25,000 nucleotides of DNA, taken from Symbiodinium natans (lineage: Eukaryota > Sar > Dinophyceae > Suessiales > Symbiodiniaceae). The position numbers were made by a program, and so were the translations under genes. Shown here in pieces: positions 1 through 8,349 of the stretch. The DNA is taken from contig CAJNDS010001204.1 in assembly GCA_905221605.1 (NCBI GenBank), forward strand, positions 1-25,000. Reading direction: 5' to 3'. The notes beneath the pieces are model-generated. The model was not told where the DNA came from. It searched no databases and saw only the letters and a list, made by a program, of their open reading frames with translations. Positions within the stretch are counted from its first letter, which is position 1; every line of letters starts with the position of its first letter.

Positions 1-36
1 TTTAGGGTTTAGGGTTTAGGGTTTAGGATTTAGGGT
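1..36 (+). repeat. Telomeric TTTAGGG array, short, at window edge
   Basis: About five TTTAGGG units with two degenerate ones (TTTAGGA, TTTAGGG-TG) run straight into unique subtelomeric DNA. The G-rich strand is on +, as in every other array of this window. The array probably continues to the left of the window. Confidence 0.93.
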
Positions 37-37
37 G

Positions 38-145
38 TAGCATTGGTCAGCTGAACGCGTTAGTGTGAAGACATGCCCACCCCGAGGCCACCCAAACAAT
101 ACTCATCACGAAACCAAACCGGAGCCAGCCAAAGCCAAGCCAGCC
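38..145. repeat. Subtelomeric repeat, copy 1
   Basis: Begins TAGCATTGGTCAGCTG directly after the telomeric array and carries ACATGCCCACCCC and GAGCCAGCC-type motifs. A diverged copy starts at the equivalent place after the next array (2271-2380), so array and flank move as one module. No coding capacity was recognised; 146-345 holds nothing I can identify. Confidence 0.8.
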
Positions 146-345
146 ATTAAAATTTCACATATCGAACATGTTCAGAGCACACTAAGATAAAACACTGCGA
201 ATGCTTGGGACATTTGCGAGTCGTGAACTCTTGCCGAACTTGAGGCGAGCTGTTGGCGATTTCTTGGGGGGGTCACTTGGGAACAGTGGCTGATTGGGAC
301 ACTAGGAAGTCGGAGATCATCTGGGGCCAGAAGGCAGCATGTCGA

Positions 346-815
346 GCACTGCCTGGGGCATTTGCTACTTTGAGGGGGTGCCAAGGGTGTCCCTTGACTT
401 CGGAGGTCACTTCGGGGCAGAAGGCAAAGGACCCCCGCCCTCAGGTTTTGCGCAGGGGACGGTCTGGGCCGCCTCTCACAGAAAATTCAGTCCTGTCAGC
501 TCCAGGGCCTTCTTTGGCAGCCTTCTGCCTACTGGAGGGGTTTAAGGCCCCCCTGCTTACTGGCACTGCCTGGGACATTTGCGACTTTGAGGGGGTGCCG
601 AGGGTGTCCCTTGATTTCGGAGGTCACTTGGGGCAGAAGGCAAAGGACCCCCCCCTCAAGTTTTGCGCAGGGGACGGTCTGGGCCGAAGGGCCCTCTCAC
701 AGAAAATTTCAGGGCGTGAAGAGTCTCCGGAATTGCAAAAATCAGCTCCAGGGCCTTCTTTGGCAGCTTTCTGCCAGTGTACTCACTGGAAGGGTTTAAG
801 GCCCCCCTGACTCCA
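346..815. repeat. 217-bp direct tandem duplication
   Basis: Two copies (346-562 and 563-about 815) both start GCACTGCCTGGG and share the segments GAGGGGGTGCC, GGGTGTCCCTTGA, GCAGAAGGCAAAGGACCC and TTTTGCGCAGGGGACGGTCT. Divergence is modest, with small indels. A 185-codon + strand frame spans both copies, but it shows no domain and follows the repeat, so I do not call it a gene. Confidence 0.8.
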
Positions 816-849
816 GGGCCAGGGCCAGGGGCCAGGGCTAGGGCTCCAA

Positions 850-1655
850 GAAACTGTCCGGGAGGAGCCCTAAAAGGTGCAGAAAAAGCTCAGAAACTGT
901 CCGGGAGGAGCCCAGTCCGGGAGCAAAAGGCTCAGAAACTCTGACAGGAGCCCAAAAAGGCTCAGAAACTGTCCGGGAGGAGCCCAACAAGGCTCAGAAA
1001 CTGTCCGGGAGGGCCCAAAAAGGCTCTGAAACTGTCCGGGAGGAGCCCAAAAACGGCTCTGAAACTGTCCGGGAGGAGCCCAAAAAGGCTCAGAAACTGT
1101 CCGGGAAAAGTCCAGAAACTGTCCGGGAGGAGCCCAAAAAGGCTCTGAAACTGTTCGGGAGGAGCCCAAAAAGGCTCTGAAACTGTCCGGGAGGAGCCCA
1201 AAAAGGGCTCAGAAACTGTCAACTGGGAGGAGCCCAAAACGGCTCTGAAACTGTCCGCGAGGAGCCCAAAAAGGCTCAGAAACTGTCGGGAAAAGTCCCA
1301 GAAAGATTCAGAAACTGTCCGGGAGGAGCCCAAAAAGGCTCTGAAACTGTCCGGGAGGAGCCCAAAAAGGCTCTGAAACTGTCCGGGAGGAGCCCAAAAA
1401 GGTTCAGAAACTGTCCGGGAAAAGTCCCAAAAAGATTCAGAAACTGTCCGGGAGGAGCCCAAAAAGGCTCTGAAACTGTCCGGGAGGAGCCCAAAAAGAA
1501 TCTGAAACTGTCCGGGAGGAGCCCAAAAAGGGCTCAGAAACTGTCCGGGAGACGCCCAAAAACTGTCCGGGAGGAGCCCAAAACGGCTCTGAAACTGTCC
1601 GGGAGGCTCAGAATCTGTCCGGGAGGAGCCCAAAAAGGCTCCAAGAAACTGTCCG
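850..1655. repeat. Minisatellite, ~35-bp unit (GAAACTGTCCGGGAGGAGCC)
   Basis: More than twenty head-to-tail units of GAAACTGTCCGGGAGGAGCC followed by CAAAAAGGCTCA or CTG variants. Unit length varies (about 33-37 bp), and some units have a GGAAAAGTCC variant instead of GGAGGAGCC. The minus strand stays open for 282 codons across the array only because the unit lacks stops; the peptide is a pure echo of the DNA repeat. Confidence 0.92.
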
Positions 1656-1664
1656 GGAGAGCCC

Positions 1665-1734
1665 CAGGACAACCTGTCCCGGGGGGGCCCCGGGACAACC
1701 CGTCCCAGGGGGGCCCCGGGACAACCCGTCCCAG
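1665..1734. repeat. Short GC-rich tandem repeat, ~27-bp unit
   Basis: About two and a half units containing CCCCGGGACAACCCGTCCC, with runs of seven and six G. The unit is partly self-complementary (GGGACAACCCGTCCC). It directly follows the 35-bp minisatellite. Confidence 0.75.
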
Positions 1735-1885
1735 AAGGAAGGGAGGTGCTTGCCGCTCCCACTGGGAGGGTTTCAGGTCGCTGGAAGGTAGTGAAAGGGT
1801 TTAAGGTCACTGCTTACTGGAAGGGTTTAAGGCCTCCCTTACTGGGAGGGTTCGAGGCAGTAAAGGGGAAGGAGCCCCCCCCTGG
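1735..1885. repeat. Degenerate GGGAGGGTTT/GGAAGGGTTTAAGG repeats
   Basis: Four or so loosely repeated segments of the form ACTGG(G/A)AGGGTTTAAGG occur between GC-rich spacers. Similar sequence is seen at the end of each 217-bp copy (530-550, 787-805), so this tract may be derived from it. Confidence 0.5.
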
Positions 1886-1887
1886 GG

Positions 1888-2050
1888 TTTAGGGTAATAA
1901 TATATAGCTGAGACGAGCTAGGCGACTCCAGCCAGGCGACTCCTCAGGGGTGTGCCTGGCAGGCTCTGCAGCCTAGCAGAGCCTGCCGCGGTCTCGCTGA
2001 GCGCTCGACTGCGCCCGCCTACCCCAACAGAGGTGAGAGGGGTGGCGGGC
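1888..2050 (+). promoter_or_regulatory. Array-leading module, copy 1: AT-rich TATA-like start plus perfect 12-bp hairpin
   Basis: An AT-rich start (TAATAATATATA) is followed by GAGCTAGGCGACT and a perfect inverted repeat, GGCAGGCTCTGC (1958-1969) and GCAGAGCCTGCC (1976-1987), with a 6-base loop. The module then runs through GTCTCGCTGAGCGCTCGAC and GAGAGGGGTGGCGGGC into the TTTAGGG array. A second copy sits in the same place before the next array (3340-3503). The loop bases differ while the stem is unchanged, which suggests a constrained structure. A promoter or non-coding RNA role is inferred. Confidence 0.5.
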
Positions 2051-2270
2051 GGGTTTAGGGTTTAGGGTTTAGGGTTTAGGGTTTAGGGTTTAGGGTTTAG
2101 GGTTTAGGGTTTAGGGTTTAGGTTTTAGTGTTTAGGGTTTAGGGTTTAGGGTTTAGGGTTTAGGGTTTAGGGTTTAGGGTTTAGGGTTTAGGGTTTAGGG
2201 TTTAGGGTTTAGGGTTTAGGGTTTAGGGTTTAGGGTTTAGGGTTTAGGGTTTAGGGTTTAGGGTTTAGGG
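2051..2270 (+). repeat. Interstitial telomeric TTTAGGG array
   Basis: About 220 bp of TTTAGGG units with one degenerate stretch (TTTTAGTGTTTAGGG near 2118-2135). Left junction GGCGGGCGGG, right junction GGGTAGCATTG. Confidence 0.97.
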
Positions 2271-2380
2271 TAGCATTGTTCAGCTGTACGCACTTGTGTG
2301 CAGACATGCCCACCCCAAGACCACCCAAACACTACTCAAAACGAACCAAACCAGAGCCAGCCAAACCAAAGCCAGCCCAC
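2271..2380. repeat. Subtelomeric repeat, copy 2
   Basis: Diverged copy of 38-145, starting TAGCATTGTTCAGCTG immediately right of a telomeric array and sharing ACATGCCCACCCC and CAGAGCCAGCC. Confidence 0.8.
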
Positions 2381-2399
2381 ATCCAAACACTTCTGCACT

Positions 2400-3150
2400 C
2401 AGGCTTGTTGCTATAAACACGCCTTGTGAAAGTCATGTCTAGAAGCTTGCGAGAACCAAATTAACGTTTGCGTTGGGGGGTGTCTTCGGCCGGAGGGCCT
2501 TCTCATTGTTTCTATTCTCGACGTCGGGGTGTTACGGCGTTGATATGAACAGGCCTTGTGAGAGTCATGTCTAGAAGCTCACCAGAGCCAAATCAGCGTT
2601 TGCGTTGGGGGGTGTCTTCGGCCGGAGGGCCTTCTCATTGTTTCTATTCTCGACGTCGGGGTGTCACGGCGTTGATATGAACAGGCCTTGTGAGAGTCAT
2701 GTCTAGAAGCTCACCAGAGCCAAATCAGCGTTTGCGTTGGGGGGTGTCTTCGGCCGGAGGGCCTTCTCATTGTTTCTATTCTCGACGTCGGGATCTCATG
2801 GTGTTACTGTAAGCAGGCTTTGTGAAAGTCATGTCTAGAAGCTCGCCAGAGCCAAATCAGCGTTTGCGTTGGGGGGTGTCTTCGGCCGGAGGGCCTTCTC
2901 ATTGTTTTTCTTCTTTATGCCGGAGCGTAGAGGCTGCATGGCGAAAGACCCTTTGCTAGAAAGATCTAGAAGCTTGCAAGATCCAAATCAGCGTTTGCGT
3001 TGGGGGGTGTCTTCGGCCAGAAGGCTTTCTCATTGTTTTTCTTCTTTATGCCGGAGCGTAGAGGCTGCATGGTGAAAGACCCTTTGCTAGAAAGATCTAG
3101 AAGCTTGCAAGAGCCAAATCAGCGTTTGCGTGAGGGAGGGGCCTATGTAG
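2400..3150. repeat. 132-bp satellite, six units
   Basis: The landmark TCTAGAAGC recurs at intervals of 132, 132, 132, 131 and 131 bp (from about 2438 to about 3096). Units share CAGCGTTTGCGTTGGGGGGT, GTCTTCGGCCGGAGGGCC and TTCTCATTGTTT. Two subtypes are visible: the first units carry TCTATTCTCGACGTCGGG, while the last two carry TTCTTTATGCCGGAGCGTAG and AAAGATCTAGAAGC. Short + strand frames starting at ATGGCG or ATGCCG are repeat echoes. Confidence 0.93.
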
Positions 3151-3154
3151 GTTT

Positions 3155-3335
3155 CCCAGATGGCTCACAGGGCCTCACAGGCCTCCCAGAACCTCCCAGC
3201 AGCCTCCCAAAGGGGCCCTCCAGGGGGCCTCCCAAGGCCTCCCACAAAGTTTTCAGGCGCCTCCCAGGGGCCTCCCAAGGGGCCTCCCAGGGGCCTCCCA
3301 TGGGCCTCCCAGGGGCCTCCCAGCTCCAGGCCCAG
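3155..3335. repeat. GGCCTCCCAG short tandem repeat
   Basis: A run of 10-12-bp units of the form GGCCTCCCA(G/A) with variants (CAGGGGCCTCCCAAGG). It is a low-complexity GC-rich tract between the 132-bp satellite and the next hairpin module. Confidence 0.85.
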
Positions 3336-3339
3336 GTCG

Positions 3340-3503
3340 GGTTTAGGGTTATAATATATAAACAGTCACTGAGCTAGGCGACTGTAGCCTGGCGACCCCT
3401 CAGGGGTGCGGTTGGCAGGCTCTGCAGCTCAGCAGAGCCTGCCATGGTCTCGCTGAGCGCTCGACGGCGCCCACTCACCTCCAGAATGAGAGGGGTGGTG
3501 GGC
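3340..3503 (+). promoter_or_regulatory. Array-leading module, copy 2: AT-rich TATA-like start plus perfect 12-bp hairpin
   Basis: Homologous to 1888-2050: TTATAATATATAAACAG, then GAGCTAGGCGACTG, then the same 12-bp stem (3414-3425 and 3432-3443) around a changed 6-base loop, then GTCTCGCTGAGCGCTCGAC and GAGAGGGGTGGTGGGC leading into TTTAGGG repeats. Conservation in sequence, spacing and position makes chance unlikely. Function is not demonstrated. Confidence 0.5.
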
Positions 3504-3766
3504 GGGTTTAGGGTTTAGGGTTTAGGGTTTAGGGTTTAGGGTTTAGGGTTTAGGGTTTAGGGTTTAGGGTTTAGGGTTTAGGGTTTAGGGTTTAGGGTTT
3601 AGGGTTTAGGGTTTAGGGTTTAGGTTAGGGTTTAGGGTTTAGGGTTTAGGGTTTAGGGTTTAGGGTTTAGGGTTTAGGGTTTAGGGTTTAGGGTTTAGGG
3701 TTTAGGGTTTAGGGTTTAGGGTTTAGGGTTTAGGGTTTAGGGTTTAGGGTTTAGGGTTTAGGGTTT
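3504..3766 (+). repeat. Interstitial telomeric TTTAGGG array
   Basis: About 263 bp of TTTAGGG units with one shortened unit (TTTAGGTTAGGG near 3621). The right junction is TTTATAGAAATTGTATAGGG. Confidence 0.97.
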
Positions 3767-4038
3767 ATAGAAATTGTATAGGGTTCAGGTCCGGAGTTTT
3801 GACCGAAAGTTTTGAGCGAAAGTTTTGACCGAAAGTTTTGACCGAAAGTTTTGACCGAAAGTTTTGACCGAAAGTTTCTTTTTTTGCTTTGGGTGAGGTT
3901 TTTATGGAAAGTTTTGACCGAAAGTTTTTTTTTTTTGCTTTGGGTGAGGTTTTTTATGCTTTGGAGCTTGGGCTGGGGGGTTGAGGCTGGGGCTAGGCTG
4001 GGGATGGGGCCGGGGCTGGGGCTACTGGGGCGGCTGGT
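3767..4038. repeat. Post-array module, copy 1 (near-identical to 24728-25000)
   Basis: Starts ATAGAAATTGTATAGGG then TTCAGGTCC, continues with about six units of GTTTTGACCGAAA (one reads GAGCGAAA), two TTTGCTTTGGGTGAGG segments behind T-runs, and a GGGGCTGGGGCT-rich tract. Only a single T-run length difference separates it from the copy at the right end of the window. Confidence 0.92.
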
Positions 4039-4075
4039 TGGGGCTGGGGCTGGGGGGCCAGGCGGCTGCTGGCGG
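3975..4075. repeat. GGGGCTG low-complexity tract
   Basis: Irregular GGGGCT/GGGGCCGGGGCTG repeats, very G-rich on +. A 97-codon + frame crosses it but shows no domain. Confidence 0.7.
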
Positions 4076-4100
4076 CGAGGGCTGGTGCGCTTTTTGGATT

Positions 4101-4284
4101 GGGATATTCAGAATGATATAACCGCTTTGGATGAATTTACTTAAGCTCTGCTTGTCAGCTGTTTAGACAAATAACTTGGAACCTAGAGGTTTGGGATATT
4201 CAGAATGATATAACCGCTTTGGATGAATTTACTTCAGCTCTGCTTGTCAGCTGTTTAGACAAATAATTTGGAACTTAGAGGTTT
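4101..4284. repeat. 92-bp tandem duplication
   Basis: Two units (4101-4192, 4193-4284) both start GGGATATTCAGAATGATATA and end GAGGTTT, differing at only a few bases. Parts of the unit (TGCTTGTCAGCTGTTTAGAC and CATTCAGAATGATA) recur at 7050-7105 just before another telomeric array. Confidence 0.9.
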
Positions 4285-4369
4285 AAGTGAATTGAATATT
4301 TGGCCTTCCGAAGGCGTTTTGAATTCATTTAGATAGATAAATAATATGGGATGTTCACGACGACGCTAC

Positions 4370-4382
4370 ATACAATTTCTAT
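4370..4382. repeat. 13-bp inverted arm left of a telomeric array
   Basis: ATACAATTTCTAT is the exact reverse complement of ATAGAAATTGTAT, found right of the same array at 4482-4494. The same arm occurs at 7109-7121 before the next array. Confidence 0.65.
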
Positions 4383-4397
4383 TTACCTTGGTCTTGA

Positions 4398-4481
4398 GGG
4401 TTTAGGGTTTAGGGTTTAGGGTTTAGGGTTTAGGGGTTTAGGGTTTAGGGTTTAGGGTTTAGGGTTTAGGGTTTAGGGTTT
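4398..4481 (+). repeat. Interstitial telomeric TTTAGGG array
   Basis: About 84 bp of TTTAGGG units with one GGGG variant. Left junction GGTCTTGAGGG, right junction TTTATAGAAATTGTATAGGG. Confidence 0.96.
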
Positions 4482-4560
4482 ATAGAAATTGTATAGGGTT
4501 CAGGTCCCAATAAGTTTTGACCGAAAGTTTTGACCGAAAGTTTTGACCGCAAGTTTTGTT
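4482..4560. repeat. Post-array module, partial copy
   Basis: Shares ATAGAAATTGTATAGGG and TTCAGGTCC plus three GTTTTGACCG(A/C)AA units with 3767-4038, then diverges after 4560. Confidence 0.8.
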
Positions 4561-4865
4561 TTTTGGAACTATGTTTTTAGTTTTGGAAGGGGGTCACCAA
4601 GAAAATACAAATCGACGCCACCGTTTCCGGGGGGCGCTGCCCCCCGAGCCCCCCGCCAGGACTCCTCGCCCTGGACCCCGCCAGCAATCGCCCCTGCTGG
4701 ACCGCGCCAGGGGGACACCCCCTGGCACCCCCGAAATTCAAGCACGAATAAGTAGATTTGGGGGGGTTTGGCTTTGCCGTTTGGGGGGCCCGAGTCTTTC
4801 ATGGGACAACGCAAAAGTGAAGGCCTTAGAGGTTTCAGTAAATTGAGCATGTGGCCTCCCAAGCG
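4561..4865. other. Non-repetitive spacer, no gene recognised
   Basis: Mixed GC-rich sequence. Overlapping frames of 70-97 codons exist on both strands, none with a recognisable domain, and their mutual overlap suggests that they are incidental. Confidence 0.5.
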
Positions 4866-4879
4866 TTTTGGGTTAATAT

Positions 4880-5590
4880 ATTACTTTGGGGCTTGCTTAA
4901 TGTGGGGCCTGGGTGGGCCTAATTTGGGGCCCTGCAGGGCTAGTTCGGGGCCTAATTTTGCTGGGGGTGCCCTCTCGCAATTTGATTCGGGGCCTCCCGG
5001 ACCTGATTTCGGCTTTCCCTCAACTTGGGTTTTTCTTGGCTTCCCGGTGGCTTAATTTGAAGGCCAGACTTGAGGCCAGGCCCTAACTTGGCCTTTGCAG
5101 GGCTTAATTTGGGATTTTGCGGGGCTTAATTTGGGTTTTTGTGGGACATAATTCGGGGTCTCGAGGCTTAATTTGGAAAAATTTATTTTGGGTTGCTTGA
5201 TTTGGCCTAAACTGGGACCGGCCTAATTTGGTGTCTGTCGGGGCTTGATTTGAGGCTGCCAGCCTTTTCGGGCCTCCCGGGGGCTTTTTTTCGGAGGCCC
5301 TAATTTGGCCTTTTGGGCCATTTTGCGGCCTCCCGGTGCCTATTTTGAGCCCTGGGTGTATTTTAGGGCCTTTCGGTGCATAGTTTAAGGTCTTCCGGGG
5401 CCTATTTTGGGGCCTCACGAGGCTTATTTTGGGGCCTTCCATTCCTATTTTGGGAACTCCTGGAGCCTGAACTGGCGCCTCCCGGGACATATTTTGGGAC
5501 CTTATTTTTGTGCCTCCCAGTGCCTCCAGTGCCTATTTGGGGGCTCCCGCCGCCTCCTGGCTTTGGGGTTTCTTGGGGCCTTTTGCGGGG
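4880..5590. repeat. Degenerate minisatellite (GGGGCCTAATTTGGGG-like)
   Basis: Loosely repeated units of about 25-35 bp combining GGGGC(C/T)TAATTTGGG or CCTATTTTGGG with CCTCCCGGG. Divergence is high, so this is an old array. A 128-codon minus-strand frame (5104-5490) rich in P, K and Q is a repeat echo. Confidence 0.75.
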
Positions 5591-5592
5591 GT

Positions 5593-5768
5593 TGAATGAA
5601 TTGAATATTCGGCTTGCCAAAAGCGATTCACATTAATTTACTTCAACTCGGCTTGTCAGCTGTGGGGATCTGGGAGGGATCTGGAGTTTTGAATTGAAGT
5701 GAATTGAAGTGGATTGAATATTCGGCTTGCCAAAAGCAGTTTAATTTACTTAAACTCGGCTGGTCAGC
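5593..5768. repeat. AATTGAATATTCGGCTTGCC repeat pair
   Basis: Two copies of ATTGAATATTCGGCTTGCC followed by AAAAGC and TTTACTT(A/C)AACTCGGCT. A third diverged copy is at 6965-7070. These join the pre-array family seen at 4101-4330. Confidence 0.7.
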
Positions 5769-5769
5769 A

Positions 5770-6540
5770 AACTTAGCTCCCGGAGAAAAACAATTAACTC
5801 CCAGAGCTCAAAATTAGCTCCCGGAGCTCAAAATAAGCTCCCGGAGCTCAAAATTAATTTTCGGAGCTCAAAATTAGCTCTCGGAGCTCAAAATTAGCTC
5901 CCCGGAGCTCAAAATTAGCTCCCAGAGCTCAAGGTCGCGGAGCTCAAAATTAGCTCCCGGAGCTCAAAATTGGCTCCCGAAGCTCAAAATTAGCTCCCAG
6001 AGCTCAAAATTAGCTCCCAGAGCTCAAAATTAGCTCCCGGAATTCAAAAATCAGCTCCCGGAGCTCAAAATTAGCTCCCGGAGTTCAAAATTAGCTCCCG
6101 GAGCTCAAAATTAGCTCCCGGAATTCAAAAATTAGCTCCCGGAGCTCAAAAGCTCCCCAAAGCTTCAAATTAGCTCCCGGAGCTCAAAATTAACTCCCAG
6201 AGCTCAAAATTAGCTCCCAAAGCTCAAAATTAACTCTCAGGGCTCAAAACCGAGCTCAAAATTAGCTCCCAAAGCTCAAAATTAGCTCCAGCTCAAAATT
6301 AGCTCCCCGAGCTCAAAATTAGCTCCCGGAGCTCAAAATAGCTTCCAAAGCTCAAAATTAGCTTCCGGAGCTAAAAATTATCTCCCAGAGCTCAAAATTA
6401 GCTCCCGGAGCTCAAAATAGCTCCAAAGCTCAAAAATAAGCTCTCCGGAGCTCAAAATGAGCTCCCGGGGAAAGTGAGCTCCCAAAGCTCAAAATTAGCT
6501 CCCGGAGCTCAAAATGGCTCCCGGAGCTCAGGAAATGTGT
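5770..6540. repeat. 20-bp minisatellite AGCTCCCGGAGCTCAAAATT
   Basis: Roughly 35-40 units of a 20-bp repeat whose core holds the palindrome GAGCTC and the near-palindrome AGCTCCCGGAGCT. Point variants (CCAG, CCAA, GAATTC for GAGCTC) and small deletions are common. No reading frame of interest. Confidence 0.95.
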
Positions 6541-6639
6541 GCCCGGAGCTTCAAATTAGGACGCGAACCTCAAAAATTAGCGCCCGGAGATCAAAGATTA
6601 GCTTCCGGAAACTCCCAAAATAAATTCAAGGAGTGCAGG

Positions 6640-6950
6640 GGGTGGGAGGGGTGGGGATTGGGGGGGGCGGGGGGGAGGGGGGGCGAGGGGGGGAGGGGGG
6701 GGGAGGGGGGGGAGGGGGGGAGGGGGGGGGAAGGGGGGGATGTCGAGGGGGGGGAGGGGAGGGGGGGAGGGAGGGGGGGGGAAGGGGGGGGGAAGGGGGG
6801 GGAAGGGGGGAGCGGGGAGGGAGGGGGGAGGGGGGGAGGGGGGGAGGGGGGAGGGGGGGGGGGAGGAGGTGTGGGGAAGGGCGGGGACGGGAGGGTGTGG
6901 GGAAGGGCGGGGGGGAAGGGGCGGGAGGGGGTTTTCAGGGGGAGGTCAGG
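6640..6950. repeat. Poly-purine G-rich tract (GGGGGGA)n
   Basis: About 300 bp almost entirely of G runs of 3-10 interrupted by A, with rare C or T. Nearly pure purine on +. Glycine-rich frames here are artefacts of composition. Such tracts can form G-quadruplexes or triplexes in general; this is not shown here. Confidence 0.95.
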
Positions 6951-6959
6951 GGAGGCAGG

Positions 6960-7135
6960 TTTAAGTAAATTGAATATTTTGCCTCCCAGTTGTATTTTGA
7001 ATCAATTTACTTAAACTCGGCCTCCCAGAAGCGTTTTGGATTAGTTTACTCAAATTCTGCTTGTCAGCTGTTTAGACAAATAACGTGGGACATTCAGAAT
7101 GATACCACATACAATTTCTATTTATTTTGTCTTGA
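6960..7135. repeat. Pre-array spacer related to 4101-4397
   Basis: Contains AAATTGAATATTTTGCCTCCC, TTTACTTAAACTCGGCC, TTGTCAGCTGTTTAGACAAA and the 13-bp arm ATACAATTTCTAT (7109-7121), then GTCTTGAGGG leading into the array. It is a diverged copy of the left flank of the 4398-4481 array. Confidence 0.75.
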
Positions 7136-7250
7136 GGGTTTAGGGTTTAGGGTTTAGGGTTTAGGGTTTAGGGTTTAGGGTTTAGGGTTTAGGGTTTAGG
7201 GTTTAGGGTTTAGGGTTTAGGGTTTAGGGTTTAGGGTTTAGGGTTTAGGG
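7136..7250 (+). repeat. Interstitial telomeric TTTAGGG array
   Basis: About 16 TTTAGGG units, ending GGGGTTTTTTTTT at the poly-T insert. Confidence 0.97.
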
Positions 7251-7587
<337 letters not shown>

Positions 7588-7590
<3 letters not shown>

Positions 7591-7827
7591 TAGGGTTTAG
7601 GGTTTAGGGTTTAGGGTTTAGGGTTTAGGGTTTAGGGTTTAGGGTTTAGGGTTTAGGGTTTAGGGTTTAGGGTTTAGGGTTAGGTTTAGGGTTTAGGGTT
7701 TAGGGTTTAGGGTTTAGGGTTTAGGGTTTAGGGTTTAGGGTTTAGGGTTTAGGGTTTAGGGTTTAGGGTTTAGGGTTTAGGGTTTAGGGTTTAGGGTTTA
7801 GGGTTTAGGGTTTAGGGTTTAGGGTTT
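7588..7827 (+). repeat. Interstitial telomeric TTTAGGG array
   Basis: About 240 bp of TTTAGGG units with one shortened GGGTTAGG unit near 7678. The right junction TTTATTGAACTTATTAAGGG is a diverged form of the junction seen at 3767, 4482 and 24728. Confidence 0.97.
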
Positions 7828-7859
7828 ATTGAACTTATTAAGGGTTCAGGTCCGGGGAA

Positions 7860-7905
7860 AGTTTCGAGGAGTTTCGAGGAGTTTCGAGGAGTTTCGAGGA
7901 GTTTC
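7860..7905. repeat. 12-bp tandem repeat GTTTCGAGGA
   Basis: Four to five units of (A)GTTTCGAGG(A) in a row, followed by GTTTCTGTTTTGG. It lies downstream of the Helitron gene on its strand. Confidence 0.85.
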
Positions 7906-7950
7906 TGTTTTGGATTTTTGATTTTGGCTTTTTGAGTAATTTCACTTCCG

Positions 7951-8163
7951 TGCAACCAACCGTCAACCCTCCGCAGCCTTCATTGTCAGCTCTTTTGCGT
8001 CGCGGGGCCAGATTGTCGCGATCGATGCCGCCTCTGCTGTACTATATTAGGCGCAACTGCCTACGACAATGCTGTACACTTCAATACATTTCACATGTTA
8101 AACGGCAGCAGAATCGCGTAGGTCCAGTGCGCGACCAAGGATGCTGCGAAATCCGCTTCGCCC
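7951..8163 (-). pseudogene. Duplicated 3' end of the Helitron gene (last ~22 codons plus 3' flank)
   Basis: On the minus strand 8091-8162 reads in frame EADFAASLVAHWTYAILLP, then a few residues and TGA, matching the true C terminus EADFATSLVTHWTYAVLLP. The following ~140 bp matches the 3' flank of the intact gene (8218-8349), sharing GCCTCTGCTGTACT and GCTGTACACTTCA. Homology stops upstream of the tail codons, so only an end fragment is present. Changes are mostly conservative and the stop is kept. It may be a remnant of an older related element or a tandem duplication of the element end. Confidence 0.85.
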
Positions 8164-8349
8164 CGTCCGTGCAATACGTGCAACTAGTTAAGGGTTCTGG
8201 TCCATCTGTGCAACACGCGCAACCAAATGCTCTCAATCCTCGGCAGCTGCAGCGTTGGTTCTTTTGCGTGGTGGGCCGCACTGTCACGCTGCCGCGCCTC
8301 TGCTGTACTTGTTAGGGCGCAAACACCGTCTACGACGTCGCTGTACACT

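Noticed and set aside
253-810. 185-codon + strand frame
   Set aside because: It spans the 217-bp duplication with internally repeated peptide, no known domain, and competing frames on the same strand.
962-1810. 282-codon minus-strand frame
   Set aside because: Pure echo of the 35-bp minisatellite (SRTVSEPFWAPPGQF period).
1958-1987. Rho-independent-type terminator or tRNA
   Set aside because: The 12-bp hairpin lacks a following T-run and the region does not fold into a tRNA cloverleaf. It is kept as a structured element of unknown role.
6514-7014. Glycine-rich frames of 74-166 codons
   Set aside because: Translation of the G-rich purine tract; all three frames are open because of composition.
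7905-7945. Dinoflagellate spliced-leader relic (ATTTTGGCT...GAG)
   Set aside because: Only a partial resemblance (GATTTTGGCTTTTTGAG) in a T-rich stretch, wrong strand for the gene, and no CCGTAGCC part.
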